DNA of 64,000 nucleotides from Rufibacter tibetensis (GCF_001310085.1 NZ_CP012643.1:4160001-4224000); one strand, 5' to 3'. Counted from the first letter of the stretch, positions 37,684 to 46,656 are shown. Made by a program: numbers and translations. The notes: a model not told the origin generated them from the letters alone.

Positions 37684-38415
37684 ATGCCATTCACGTTTTC
37701 CCACCCCGCGGTCATACTCCCCTTAAAATCTGTCTCAGGAGAGAAGGTCTCCTTAACAGCTTTAGCTATTGGCAGCATGGCACCAGATTTTGAGTTCTTT
37801 TTCAGAATGAGGGCCGAAACGGACATCAGCCACACGCTTAAAGGCATATTCCTGTTTGACATTCCGGTGGTTATACTGATGGCCTTTCTATACCACTGCT
37901 GGGTAAGGAATCCTTTGATAGACCATCTGCCTCCTTTTATTCGCAACAGGTTTTCAGTGTACAAAGGCTTTGATTGGCTAACCTACTTCAAACAAAACTG
38001 GCTGATTGTGATCACCTCAGCCTTTTTGGGCACAGTGACCCATTTCCTTTGTGATGATTTTACCCATCATTATGGCTGGACGGCAAATAACTTTGCCCTT
38101 CTAAACTCATCTTATACACTATTAGGGTACTCTATTCCAGGTTATCACATTTTACAGTACTTCAGCAGTTTAGTTTTGGGGATTTTCTTAATTGTGGAAG
38201 CTTTGAAGCTGCCTCTTGCCTCAAAAGAAGGGTTGCAATCAACCTTTTTCCTCTACTGGGGAATTGTCGTGCTTATCACCGTGCCAACCTTTATATTAAG
38301 GTTTGCCATAAGAGACCGAGAATTGACCATGGATGACACCATCATGACCGCCATTGCCGCCGGGTTGCTGGGGTTACTTGTGTCTACGTCAGTGATTAAC
38401 TTTTCTAAAAAGTAG
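37684..38415 (+). CDS. DUF4184 family membrane protein
   Basis: A 243-residue integral membrane protein. The N-terminus MPFTFSHPAVILPLK and the segment IGSMAPDFEFFF are the DUF4184 hallmarks. Conserved His and Asp residues (SHP, APDFE, FLCDDFTHHYGW) could bind a metal. About five hydrophobic helices follow. The family is unassigned; its motifs resemble metal-dependent membrane hydrolases of the YdjM/DUF457 type. This likeness is only suggestive. Confidence 0.85.
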   Translation: MPFTFSHPAVILPLKSVSGEKVSLTALAIGSMAPDFEFFFRMRAETDISHTLKGIFLFDIPVVILMAFLYHCWVRNPLIDHLPPFIRNRFSVYKGFDWLTYFKQNWLIVITSAFLGTVTHFLCDDFTHHYGWTANNFALLNSSYTLLGYSIPGYHILQYFSSLVLGIFLIVEALKLPLASKEGLQSTFFLYWGIVVLITVPTFILRFAIRDRELTMDDTIMTAIAAGLLGLLVSTSVINFSKK

Positions 38416-38563
38416 GGGAGTATCCCACATTAAAGGAGTGATTTGTCTAAAACAGGTTCAAAACGCAGCTGCTTATTTACCTCCAATAGAAGGTGTCAAT
38501 CACAAGACCAGTCCTATATTCTAAATAACTTATAAAAGCCGAGGCACTTTCCGCAATGGCTTG

Positions 38564-38571
38564 TACTTTTG
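38564..38571 (+). promoter_or_regulatory. -7 element of folD
   Basis: TACTTTTG matches TAnnTTTG. The predicted transcript start near 38578 falls after the in-frame ATG at 38556 and before the ATG at 38604, which favours the latter as start codon. No good -33 box is visible. Confidence 0.45.
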
Positions 38572-38603
38572 CGCTTTGTAACATTTCTCAATCCAAAGTA
38601 CCC

Positions 38604-39485
38604 ATGACCCTTTTAGACGGAAAGAAAACTTCTGAGGCCATTCAAAGTGAAATTGCTGCGGAGGTAACCGAAATCAAAGCAAAAGGTGGCAAGGCTCCAC
38701 ATCTAGCGGCCATTCTGGTTGGCAAAGATGGTGGTTCAATGACATATGTAAATAACAAGGTGTTGGCGTGTGAGCGCGTAGGTTTTGCCTCCACGTTGCT
38801 CCACTACGGGGATGACATCACAGAAGAAGCCCTTCTGACCAAGATAAAAGAGATCAACGAAAACCCAGACATTGACGGGTTGATTGTTCAGTTGCCGCTT
38901 CCAAAACACATCAGTTCAGATAAAGTGCTGGAGGTCATGGACTACAAAAAAGACGTAGACGGTTTCCACCCAGTAAACGTGGGCCGTATGGTAGCAGGTT
39001 TACCGGCCTACCTGCCTGCTACCCCGTACGGCATCATGCAGCTGCTGGAGCGGTATAACATTGACACCAAAGGCAAGCATTGTGTGGTAGTGGGCCGCAG
39101 CAATATTGTGGGTACCCCCATCAGCATCTTAATGAGCAAGTGCACCCTTCCTGGCGAGGCCACGGTGACCATTTGCCATCGTAATACCGTAGATCTGGCC
39201 AGTCATACCCGTCAGGCTGATATCTTGATTGTAGCTGTGGGTAAACCAGGGCTTATTACAGCCGACATGGTGAAGGAAGGAGCTGTAGTAATTGACGTGG
39301 GAACTACCCGCGTAACAGATGCCACTCGTGAAAGAGGCTGGCGTTTACGTGGGGATGTGGACTTTGAGAACGTTGCGCCTAAGTGCAGCTACATCACTCC
39401 TGTGCCGGGAGGCGTAGGACCGCTAACCATCTCCATGTTGTTAAAGAACACCCTGCGAGCGGCCAAAAAAGAAGTATATTCTTAA
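38604..39485 (+). CDS. folD: Methylenetetrahydrofolate dehydrogenase/cyclohydrolase
   Basis: FolD interconverts 5,10-methylene-, methenyl- and 10-formyl-tetrahydrofolate using NADP. The chosen start [14 protein letters not shown] gives 293 residues, the family norm. An upstream in-frame ATG at 38556 would add 16 unlikely residues and precedes the promoter element. Motifs: [11 protein letters not shown] (with the catalytic Lys), [41 protein letters not shown] for the dinucleotide fold and [11 protein letters not shown] near the C-terminus. Confidence 0.96.
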   Translation: MTLLDGKKTSEAIQSEIAAEVTEIKAKGGKAPHLAAILVGKDGGSMTYVNNKVLACERVGFASTLLHYGDDITEEALLTKIKEINENPDIDGLIVQLPLPKHISSDKVLEVMDYKKDVDGFHPVNVGRMVAGLPAYLPATPYGIMQLLERYNIDTKGKHCVVVGRSNIVGTPISILMSKCTLPGEATVTICHRNTVDLASHTRQADILIVAVGKPGLITADMVKEGAVVIDVGTTRVTDATRERGWRLRGDVDFENVAPKCSYITPVPGGVGPLTISMLLKNTLRAAKKEVYS

Positions 39486-39502
39486 ATTTAGGCATAAAAG
39501 GG

Positions 39503-39537
39503 AAAGCCTCACTTACACATGGTAGGTGAGGCTTTTC
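39503..39537 (+). terminator. Terminator of folD
   Basis: AAAGCCTCAC (39503-39512) pairs with GTGAGGCTTTT (39526-39536), ending in a T run, 17 bp past the folD stop codon. Confidence 0.88.
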
Positions 39538-39539
39538 TG

Positions 39540-39572
39540 TTTATAGGCTGTTTATAGAAAACTACCTTAAAA
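39540..39572. repeat. Dispersed palindrome copy after thrC
   Basis: TTTATAGGCTGTTTA-tag-AAAACTACCTTAAAA is an imperfect palindrome immediately beyond the leftward thrC stop codon. It probably contributes to termination there, although no T run follows on the minus strand. Confidence 0.5.
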
Positions 39573-39573
39573 G

Positions 39574-40893
39574 CTATAGAGTACCTTCTTTATGTTCCTG
39601 CATCAAGAGCATCTTAAAACCAGCAAAGTCATTGGGCATATCGGTAACCTGTTTCTGTCTGCCTTTAAATACCTTTAGTTGCTCTGGTAACTCAATTTCC
39701 TGCCCTAAAACTTCTTCCATGCTTTTCTTGAACTTGGCCGGATGCGCCGTTTCCAGAAAAATACCGGGTGTCTTCAGGTCTGGAAGTAACTGCTGTAAGC
39801 TTAAGTATCCAATAGCGCCATGCGGGTCTAACATATAGCCGTTTTCCTGGTGCACCAGTTTGATGGTGCTTTTGATTTTTTCGTCATCGACCCAAAAACC
39901 TTTCACTACTTTCTGCAGGGCCTCCAGGTCATCTCCAAAAAGCTCCTGTATGCGGGGGAAATTATTCGGGCTACCCACATCCATGGCGTTGGCGATGGTG
40001 CATACCGAAGAAGCAGGAGTGTACACCCCAGTCTCCAGATAATCCGGAACAATCTTGTTGCGGTTGGTGGCCGCCACAAAGTACGTCACCGGCAGACCCA
40101 TTTGGCGGGCCAGCAAGCCAGCCGCCAGGTTCCCGAAGTTTCCGCTAGGTACGGCAATGGTCACTTCCTCTGCTTCAGGGTTTAGGTTTTTCCATTGTCC
40201 CCAGGCGTGGAAGTAGTACACCATCTGAGGGAGCCAGCGGGCCACGTTGATGGAGTTAGCCGAAGATAGGTTCTTCTTTTGGTTTAGCTCTTCGTCTGAA
40301 AAGGCCTGTTTCACAAGGGCTTGGCAATCATCAAAGGTACCTTCAATCCCTACCGCGCTGGTGTTTTGCCCTAGCGTGGTGAACTGCATTTCCTGGATTT
40401 CGCTTACACCTAACTGTGGGTACACCACTACCACGTCAATGTTTTCCAAACCTAAGAACCCGTTGGCCACTGCGCTGCCGGTATCTCCGGATGTTGCTAC
40501 CAAGACAGTTACGGGTCTGTCCGGCTCTGCAAAGGCTTGCAGGCATCTTGACATAAAGCGAGCACCCACATCTTTGAAAGCGCAGGTAGGACCGTGAAAG
40601 AGCTCTAAGGAGTAGATGTTTTTCTCTACTTCCACCAGCGGAATAGGAAACGTAAACACCTCGTCGCAAATTTTCTGCAAGTCTTCAGCCGTGATATCTG
40701 GTGCTACAAAAGGCTGTAATACTTCAAAGGCAATGGCTGGCAGGGAGAGGGAAGGCAGCTGCTCAAAGAAAGAAGCAGGTAAGGAGGGAATCTCCTTTGG
40801 GAAGAAGAGGCCTTTGTCATGGGGCAGTCCCTTGATGACCGCTTCTTTGAAACTCATCTCCGCTGCGGAGTCGTTGGTGCTATAGTAGTTCAT
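39574..40893 (-). CDS. thrC: Threonine synthase
   Basis: A 439-residue PLP enzyme that turns O-phosphohomoserine into threonine. The Schiff-base lysine is Lys107 in GPTCAFKDVGARFM. The phosphate-binding segment is VATSGDTGSAVANGF, with VVYPQLGVSEIQEMQ and the SGNFGNLAAGLLA loop of the long ThrC class. It begins with the family pattern MNYYSTND. Its ATG overlaps the thrB stop by 4 bp (ATGA), so the two are translationally coupled. Confidence 0.97.
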   Translation of the reverse strand: MNYYSTNDSAAEMSFKEAVIKGLPHDKGLFFPKEIPSLPASFFEQLPSLSLPAIAFEVLQPFVAPDITAEDLQKICDEVFTFPIPLVEVEKNIYSLELFHGPTCAFKDVGARFMSRCLQAFAEPDRPVTVLVATSGDTGSAVANGFLGLENIDVVVVYPQLGVSEIQEMQFTTLGQNTSAVGIEGTFDDCQALVKQAFSDEELNQKKNLSSANSINVARWLPQMVYYFHAWGQWKNLNPEAEEVTIAVPSGNFGNLAAGLLARQMGLPVTYFVAATNRNKIVPDYLETGVYTPASSVCTIANAMDVGSPNNFPRIQELFGDDLEALQKVVKGFWVDDEKIKSTIKLVHQENGYMLDPHGAIGYLSLQQLLPDLKTPGIFLETAHPAKFKKSMEEVLGQEIELPEQLKVFKGRQKQVTDMPNDFAGFKMLLMQEHKEGTL

Positions 40894-41855
40894 AAAGGCA
40901 AAGCAGGTTGGAAAGTTGATTGTGCCACCAGGCGAACACCTTGTTCCGGCACCTGTGATACGTACGTTTTGGTTTCAATGCCGCTTCCGGCGTAAATAGC
41001 TTCCATTGCTTCTTTCACCGCCTGTGCTTGTTGCATTGAGGCAGACAAAGCGAAGATAGAAGGGCCCGATCCAGAGATACCGCCACCTAATGCCCCAGCT
41101 TTTATAGCAGCGGCTTTCACTTGCTTGAATAGGGGAATGAGCACGGAACGTTCTGGTTCAAAGATTTCATCGTGCAAACTGCGGCCAATTAAATCGTAGT
41201 CCTTTTTCAATAAACCAGCCATTAAACCAGCCAGATTGCCCCACTGCCGGATGCCTTTTTTTAAAGGGATCTCCTGTTTCAGAATACTGCGGGAAAGAGA
41301 GGTTTTCAGTTCTATCTGCGGGTACAAGATGGTGCAGTATAGCTCCAGGGGAACACCCAGGGGCACCACATCTAAAGGTTCATAGTCGCGCACCAACACA
41401 AAGCCACCCAGCAGGGAAGGAGCCACATTATCAGCATGAGCTGAGCCAGAGGCTTTGCGTTCCCCCTCCATAGCATAGGTAACTAATTCCTGCACGGTAA
41501 AGGGGGAGCCCAGTACTTGGTTTACTGCAAAAGCGGCGGCGGCTGAACTGGCAGCACTGCTGCCCAAGCCGCTGCCTACCGGCATTCCTTTGTGCAACTG
41601 CAGTTCTATTCCGGTAGAAAGGCCCAAGGTGTCCAGCATTTTCTGGGCCACCACTCCAATTACGTTTTCCTTCGGGTCAAATGAAAGATTTTCTATGCCC
41701 TTAATGTCTGAGATGGTGATGCCGTGAGTTTCTGATTTTCGGGCCCAGACTTCATCACCGGGTTGGTCCAGGGCGAACCCCAATACGTCAAAGCCGCAAC
41801 ACACATTGGCTACGGTAGCTGGCGCATAGGCTTTGACAAATTCATTCTCGTTCAT
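40890..41855 (-). CDS. thrB: Homoserine kinase
   Basis: A 321-residue GHMP kinase that phosphorylates homoserine. The ATP loop is MPVGSGLGSSAASSAAAAF, with an N-terminal YAPATVANVCCGFDVLG and a C-terminal GALGGGISGSGPSIFAL. It lies between the aspartokinase and thrC genes, 107 bp after the former and overlapping the latter by 4 bp. Confidence 0.97.
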   Translation of the reverse strand: MNENEFVKAYAPATVANVCCGFDVLGFALDQPGDEVWARKSETHGITISDIKGIENLSFDPKENVIGVVAQKMLDTLGLSTGIELQLHKGMPVGSGLGSSAASSAAAAFAVNQVLGSPFTVQELVTYAMEGERKASGSAHADNVAPSLLGGFVLVRDYEPLDVVPLGVPLELYCTILYPQIELKTSLSRSILKQEIPLKKGIRQWGNLAGLMAGLLKKDYDLIGRSLHDEIFEPERSVLIPLFKQVKAAAIKAGALGGGISGSGPSIFALSASMQQAQAVKEAMEAIYAGSGIETKTYVSQVPEQGVRLVAQSTFQPALPL

Positions 41856-41903
41856 AAAACAGTAGTTGTGAACAGGAGGCGAGTGGGTAAGCTTCCTCTT
41901 AGG

Positions 41904-41938
41904 TTTTAAGGTTATTTTGATGAAAATGCCTTTGAAAA
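41904..41938. repeat. Dispersed palindrome between aspartokinase gene and thrB
   Basis: TTTTAAGGTTATTTT-gatg-AAAATGCCTTTGAAAA belongs to the dispersed family. It sits inside the presumed operon and could attenuate or process the mRNA between the kinase gene and thrB. Confidence 0.5.
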
Positions 41939-41962
41939 GGCTTTCCTGGTATTCATTGGTTT

Positions 41963-43381
41963 TTACGCCAGTGCCACTTCTGAGTCCTCTGAAATCGGTA
42001 GAAAAAAGCGATCGTGAAGTAAATTTACGGCTCTATGCGCATCTGGGGAGTTAAGGACTACAGAGATAATGCGCTCAGTGGCTCCTTGCGCGATGGCCCT
42101 GATGTTAATGCCATTGTCTCCCAGCAGGGAAAAGGCTTTGCCGGCAATGCCAGGTTGTTTGATCATGCCGTTCCCCACAATGGCCACAATGCTCATTGGC
42201 GTTTCTAGGCTTACGGGGTTTAACAACTCCTGCGCAATATCGTCGGCAAACTCCTGGGTGATGGCCTGCACCGCTTTTTCTCCTTCCGCCTCAGACAAGC
42301 CTATGGTGATGCTTTGCTCTGAAGAGGACTGGGTAATGAAGTAAATGTTAATGCACTCTTGGGCCACTGCTTTAAACAAGCGCATCGCCACGCCGGGTAC
42401 GCCCACCATTCCGCTTCCGCTTACAGTAAGCACCGCCATGTGGTCAATGCAGGAAATCCCTTTCACGTTCTGTGGGCTTGGAGCCGGAGTAGAAGAGATA
42501 AGGGTTCCTTTATGCGCCGGGTTAAACGTGTTCTTCAGCACCAATGGGATTTTAGCAGCCACCAGCGGCGCAATGGTAGGAGGGTACAACACCTTCGCAC
42601 CGAAGTAGGCTAACTCCATGGCCTCCTCGTAACTCAGTTCCTCTATAGAATAAGCGGCACTGGCTTTCCGTGGGTCTGTGGTGTACATACCGTCTACGTC
42701 AGACCAGATTTCAAGCAAATCAGCTTGCAGGGCGGCGGCATATAAGGAGGCAGTGTAATCAGAACCTCCCCGGCCCAACACAGTGGTTTTACCATCTTGC
42801 GAACGGGAAATGAACCCAGGGGCTACAATGAGCTCTACCTTTGGCAATTGCTCCTGCATGAGGCCGTAGGTAGCCTTCAGGTTCACCTTAGCATTCAGGT
42901 AGGTATTGTCTGTGACAATGTAATCGCGGCTATCTACCAGTTCATTAGGCAACCCATGGTGCTGAAACGCTACTGAAACAATAGCCGAAGACAATCTCTC
43001 GCCGTAGGCCATGACCCGTGCTTTAGTGCTGTCGCTGAGTTCATCCAGCAAATAAACGCCCCGGCACACATCCTCCAGTTCCCTGAAAATCATCTTGATC
43101 CGGCCCTTGATATCGATTTGCTGGCTCATGGGCACCAGGTCTTCAATGGCCTCCATGTGCTTTGCCTCCAGTTGGGAGAGCAGTTCCAGGTAAGACACAT
43201 CATGAGATGCCGCTTTCTGGTAGAGGCTAATGAGCATATCCGTGACTTTAGACATGGCAGAAACTACCACCAGCATTCTTGGGTTTTGCTTCTCCTGCAG
43301 AATGGAGATGAGTTGACGGATGGCGCCAGCATTGGCAACGGAGGTACCTCCAAATTTTAAAACCAGCATGTGATCAGGCAT
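41963..43381 (-). CDS. lysC: Aspartate kinase, monofunctional
   Basis: Aspartokinase catalyses the first step of the Lys/Thr/Met pathway. From ATG 43381 (MPDHMLVLKFGGTSVANAG) it has 472 residues; ATG 43369 is an equal option. The kinase domain contains KFGGTSVA, APGFISR and TVLGRGGSDYTASLYA. Two ACT-type regulatory regions follow (GSGMVGVPGVAMRLFKAVAQ and GNGMIKQPGIAGKAFSLLGD), so feedback control is expected. It heads the operon with thrB and thrC but lacks the homoserine dehydrogenase half found in fused ThrA. A Thr/Ile/Val-rich leader peptide lies 99 bp upstream. Confidence 0.93.
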   Translation of the reverse strand: MPDHMLVLKFGGTSVANAGAIRQLISILQEKQNPRMLVVVSAMSKVTDMLISLYQKAASHDVSYLELLSQLEAKHMEAIEDLVPMSQQIDIKGRIKMIFRELEDVCRGVYLLDELSDSTKARVMAYGERLSSAIVSVAFQHHGLPNELVDSRDYIVTDNTYLNAKVNLKATYGLMQEQLPKVELIVAPGFISRSQDGKTTVLGRGGSDYTASLYAAALQADLLEIWSDVDGMYTTDPRKASAAYSIEELSYEEAMELAYFGAKVLYPPTIAPLVAAKIPLVLKNTFNPAHKGTLISSTPAPSPQNVKGISCIDHMAVLTVSGSGMVGVPGVAMRLFKAVAQECINIYFITQSSSEQSITIGLSEAEGEKAVQAITQEFADDIAQELLNPVSLETPMSIVAIVGNGMIKQPGIAGKAFSLLGDNGINIRAIAQGATERIISVVLNSPDAHRAVNLLHDRFFLPISEDSEVALA

Positions 43382-43480
43382 TTGAGAATATGATTTTTTA
43401 CTACGGTGATTTCCGGCCACAAGCCGAAGAGCCAATTTAAAATTGACCTGAAGAAAGGACGATATGTGCAGCTAAACCCC

Positions 43481-43594
43481 CTAAGGGGTAATGGTAATAA
43501 TGCCTGTGATGGCAGAGGTTGGCACAACAACAGTAGCGGTCTCCCTCAGGAAAAGGGAGTTTGCAGAAGACGCTATGTTGTGATTTTTAGCCAT
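43481..43594 (-). CDS. Thr/Ile/Val-rich leader peptide of threonine operon
   Basis: ATG at 43594 to TAG at 43481-43483 encodes 37 residues. The second half reads ETATVVVPTSAITGIITITP, and the whole peptide holds six Thr, five Ile and three Val. This is what is expected of a peptide whose translation senses threonine- and branched-chain-aminoacyl-tRNA, as in the ThrL leaders of enterobacteria. It lies 28 nt after the predicted transcription start and 99 bp before the aspartokinase start. Stems can form in and after it (CTCCC/GGGAG at 43541-43559, TGCC/GGCA at about 43501-43514, ACCCC/GGGGT at about 43476-43489). No strong U-tract terminator is evident, so the exact mechanism is open. Confidence 0.7.
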   Translation of the reverse strand: MAKNHNIASSANSLFLRETATVVVPTSAITGIITITP

Positions 43595-43628
43595 TGATGC
43601 CACCAATATCTGAAAAGTTTTGAAAGAA

Positions 43629-43636
43629 CAAACCTA
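43629..43636 (-). promoter_or_regulatory. -7 element of threonine operon
   Basis: On the minus strand this reads TAGGTTTG, an exact TAnnTTTG match. Transcription would begin near 43622 and the leader ATG at 43594. No clear -33 TTG is seen at the right distance. Confidence 0.5.
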
Positions 43637-43807
43637 AAAGCTGAAAAATATTTAAAATACCCCCTCTTCAGAGAGGTAAAACCTCGCCCGCGCTTTGTGA
43701 ATTGTTATGGTTATCTTTGCAGATTGAGACAATGCAAAGCTTTGGCAAGATAGAAGCCACAGTGGCAACTTATACCGGCTAAACCTTGTTTCGTTTTTAA
43801 CATTCAT

Positions 43808-43849
43808 GCTGTTTAAGGGCAGTTTTTCTAAAAATACCCTTAAAGCAGC
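43808..43849. repeat. Dispersed palindrome upstream of queE
   Basis: TTTAAGGGCAGTTTTT-ct-AAAAATACCCTTAAA, extended by GCTG/CAGC, forms one of the best-paired copies of the family. It lies 50 bp before the probable queE start, so an ATG at 43806 within its edge is not a credible start codon. Confidence 0.65.
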
Positions 43850-43898
43850 ACTACATATTTTGACATTGGAAGCTATAGTAGATAGAAAGATTGCCTCT

Positions 43899-44519
43899 GT
43901 GTACACCGTACCCAAAGACGGAACCAAGCTGCCTTTGATGGAGCACTTCTACACCATACAGGGAGAAGGCTACCACACTGGCAAGGCTGCTTATTTTATC
44001 AGGTTGGGGGGCTGTGACATTGGATGCCACTGGTGCGACGTAAAAGAATCCTGGGATGCCAACCTGCACCCACTCACCGATACTGACTGGATTGTACAAC
44101 AGGCAGAACAGTATCCGGGTAAGGCGGTAGTGGTAACCGGTGGGGAACCCCTGCTTTATAACTTGGACTACCTTACCTCAGAATTACAGAAAAGAGGCAT
44201 CCAGACGTTTATAGAAACCTCAGGCGCTTATCCTTTAAGTGGCACCTGGGACTGGATTTGTCTTTCCCCTAAAAAATTCAAGGGGCCACACCCAACGGTG
44301 CAGCCGCAGGCGGGTGAATTGAAGGTGATCGTGTTCAACAAAAGCGACTTTGCCTGGGCTGAAGAACATGCCGCACAAGTAGGTCCTGAAACGCGTCTGT
44401 TCCTGCAACCTGAATGGAGCAAGGCTGATCAAATGATGCCGCTTATTGTAGAGTATGTGAAAAACAACCCTAAATGGCGCATCTCTTTACAAACCCATAA
44501 ATTCCTGAACATACCCTAG
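43899..44519 (+). CDS. queE: 7-carboxy-7-deazaguanine synthase (QueE)
   Basis: A radical SAM enzyme of queuosine/7-deazaguanine synthesis that forms CDG from CPH4. The cluster motif is CDIGCHWC (C-x3-C-x2-C), preceded by EHFYTIQGEGYHTGKAAYF. Later come VVTGGEPLLY and FIETSGAYPLSG. The start is uncertain: GTG 43899 gives 206 residues, close to family length. ATG 43938 (MEHFYTIQ) would trim the conserved LPL before it, and TTG 43866 is also open. The stop is 3 bp before the next gene. Confidence 0.88.
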   Translation: MYTVPKDGTKLPLMEHFYTIQGEGYHTGKAAYFIRLGGCDIGCHWCDVKESWDANLHPLTDTDWIVQQAEQYPGKAVVVTGGEPLLYNLDYLTSELQKRGIQTFIETSGAYPLSGTWDWICLSPKKFKGPHPTVQPQAGELKVIVFNKSDFAWAEEHAAQVGPETRLFLQPEWSKADQMMPLIVEYVKNNPKWRISLQTHKFLNIP

Positions 44520-44522
44520 TTT

Positions 44523-46448
44523 ATGCTGCTTTTCTCACGTCTATGCCTTTTTCTTCTTCTGTTTATTGGGGTAACAAGTACTTCGGTAGGTCAGAAAGCA
44601 GCTGGTGGTTCTGTCAATTCAAAGGCGCAAAAATCCTTTGACGAAGGTATCAAGTACGTGCAGGCCCGCAACTTTGAAAAGGCCCTGGAGTCTTTTAATG
44701 AGGCAACTAAGCGTGACACCACGTTTGGCGAGGCATATGTGCAGGCAGCAGGTTTATACCGCATTCTACAAAAGGAAGAAGAAGCGTACCAAAACTACCG
44801 TCGCGGCTTGCCGAAGATGGAGGTCAAGCCCTCTATGTACGCTGACTTTTTCAACTTCGCGGAACTAGCTTTTGCCCGGGGCCGGTATGACGAGGCTTCC
44901 ACCTTTTATGATCGATTTCTGCAGTTCGGAAAAAAGAACACTCCCCAGGCCCGGCATGCAGCCCAACAGCTCAAGAATGTCACCTTTGCCCAGAAAGCCA
45001 TCAAAGAACCGGTGAACTTCAATCCCAAACCTTTGGGTGACGTGGTTAACAAATTCGGGCTGCAGTATTCTCCTGTTTTAACCACCGATCAGAACGCGCT
45101 TTTGTTTACTGCCCGTGAGGGAAGTGGCCCCTTAGACGATGAAGATTTGTTTTTGGCTTACCGAAAAGAAGGACAGTGGCAGGCACCGGTTTCTGTTTCC
45201 ACGGCCATTAATTCAGAGCTGAATGAAGGAGCCGCCTCCCTTTCCGGCGACGGCCGGGTGCTGGTATTTACGTCTTGTAACCGCCAGGACTCTTACGGCT
45301 CCTGCGACCTGTACATCAGTTACCGTGAAGGCAATGAGTGGAGCAAGCCCAAGAACATGGGACGCAATGTCAATACCTCTTCCTGGGACTCTCAACCCAC
45401 GCTCTCTGCTGACGGCCGCACCATTTACTTTGCCTCTAACCGAAAAGGTGGTTTGGGCGGCGAGGACATCTGGCTAACAAAACAACAGGAAGACGGCACC
45501 TGGAGCATACCCTTGAATCTCGGAAAAAATGTGAATACCCCGGGCCGGGAAAACTCCCCGTTTCTTCATGCCAGTGGCAATACTTTGTACCTTTCTTCTG
45601 ATGGACGTGAGGGCATGGGTGGATTGGACTTGTTCAAGGTAAACCGGGAGAAAGACGGCTGGGGCATTCCGCAGAACATGGGCTATCCTTTGAACACCCA
45701 TCGTGATGAAAGCTCTATCTTCATTTCTCCAGATAATAAAACCGGGTATTACTCGGGGCAATCAGCTGCAGGTGGTAAAGTAGAGGTAGCCTTGCTGCAG
45801 TTTGAGGTGCCTGAAGTCTGGAAAGGAAAAACCATTTCTTCCTTTGCACAAGGCCGCGTTTTTGATGCTGTTTCTAAAAAACCGTTAAAAGCGACCGTGC
45901 AGGTGTATGACCTGGACTCAGCGGGGGTGATCACGCAACAAGTACGTTCAGACGGAACTTCAGGGGAATACACCATTGTGCTGAACCAGAAGCAACGGTA
46001 TGCCTTGTATGTAACCGCTCCAGACCACGTGCTGGAAAGCCGCCATATCTCGGGTACCTCCACCTCAGCACCGCTCGCGTTAGACTTCTACCTGCAACCT
46101 TTAAGCAAGGGAGCCAAAGCCGTGCTCAGCAACATTTTCTTTGATACAGGCAAAGCCGAACTGCGTCCAGAGTCACAGACGGAGTTAGACAAGCTTTTCC
46201 AGTTTCTGAAGGCAAATCCTAAAATAAAGGTGGAAATAGCTGGCCATACAGATAACGTAGGCCAAGCCGCCGCAAACCAGAAACTTTCTGAGGCCCGCGC
46301 AAAAGCGGTAGTGAAGTACCTGGTTTCGAAAGGCGCACCAGCCACGCTCTTCCAAGCCAAAGGTTATGGTCAAACCCAGCCCGCAGCGCCAAATACCTCA
46401 GACGAAAACCGGCAATTGAACCGCCGGATTGAGCTTCGAATTCTTTAA
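44523..46448 (+). CDS. OmpA family protein with TPR and PD40 repeats
   Basis: A 641-residue envelope protein. A signal peptide (LCLFLLLFIGVTSTSVGQ) is followed by a TPR-like region (GIKYVQARNFEKALESFNEA, about 35-150). A PD40/WD40-like propeller covers about 170-430 (DGRTIYFASNRKGGLGGEDI, GNTLYLSSDGREGMGGLDLF). A carboxypeptidase-regulatory-like domain (about 440-520) and an OmpA peptidoglycan-binding domain (NIFFDTGKAELRPESQTELD, IAGHTDNVGQ, NRRIELRIL) complete it. This layout resembles the T9SS accessory PorE and related anchoring proteins. It lies 3 bp after queE, so it is probably cotranscribed. Confidence 0.9.
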   Translation: MLLFSRLCLFLLLFIGVTSTSVGQKAAGGSVNSKAQKSFDEGIKYVQARNFEKALESFNEATKRDTTFGEAYVQAAGLYRILQKEEEAYQNYRRGLPKMEVKPSMYADFFNFAELAFARGRYDEASTFYDRFLQFGKKNTPQARHAAQQLKNVTFAQKAIKEPVNFNPKPLGDVVNKFGLQYSPVLTTDQNALLFTAREGSGPLDDEDLFLAYRKEGQWQAPVSVSTAINSELNEGAASLSGDGRVLVFTSCNRQDSYGSCDLYISYREGNEWSKPKNMGRNVNTSSWDSQPTLSADGRTIYFASNRKGGLGGEDIWLTKQQEDGTWSIPLNLGKNVNTPGRENSPFLHASGNTLYLSSDGREGMGGLDLFKVNREKDGWGIPQNMGYPLNTHRDESSIFISPDNKTGYYSGQSAAGGKVEVALLQFEVPEVWKGKTISSFAQGRVFDAVSKKPLKATVQVYDLDSAGVITQQVRSDGTSGEYTIVLNQKQRYALYVTAPDHVLESRHISGTSTSAPLALDFYLQPLSKGAKAVLSNIFFDTGKAELRPESQTELDKLFQFLKANPKIKVEIAGHTDNVGQAAANQKLSEARAKAVVKYLVSKGAPATLFQAKGYGQTQPAAPNTSDENRQLNRRIELRIL

Positions 46449-46546
46449 AAAATATTTTCAGGAATAACTAAACAAACAATGAAACTTCTGGTTCTACCTA
46501 TAGAAGTACACGTTAGGTTTAGTTGTTAATTGATTTTTAGTAGAGC

Positions 46547-46580
46547 AAAGGTGGTCAGGGTTTCTCTGGCCGCTTTTGTT
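46547..46580 (+). terminator. Terminator of queE-OmpA transcript
   Basis: AAAGgtGGTCAG pairs with CTGGCCgCTTT around a 7-nt loop, followed by TTTGTTTT. A degenerate dispersed-palindrome copy (AGCTGTTTTCAAAAAATGTA) follows at 46584-46613. Confidence 0.75.
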
Positions 46581-46656
46581 TTATAGCTGTTTTCAAAAAA
46601 TGTACTGAAAAGGTTCTGCAGCCCTGTAATTACAAAGAGTAGAAGAATTTTTCCGC

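Noticed and set aside
38556-38603. Upstream in-frame ATG of folD.
   Set aside because: It lies before the predicted transcription start and adds 16 residues absent from the usual FolD start.
43382-43480. A classical Rho-independent attenuator between leader peptide and aspartokinase.
   Set aside because: Several stems are possible, but none is followed by a run of T on the minus strand, so I do not annotate a terminator.
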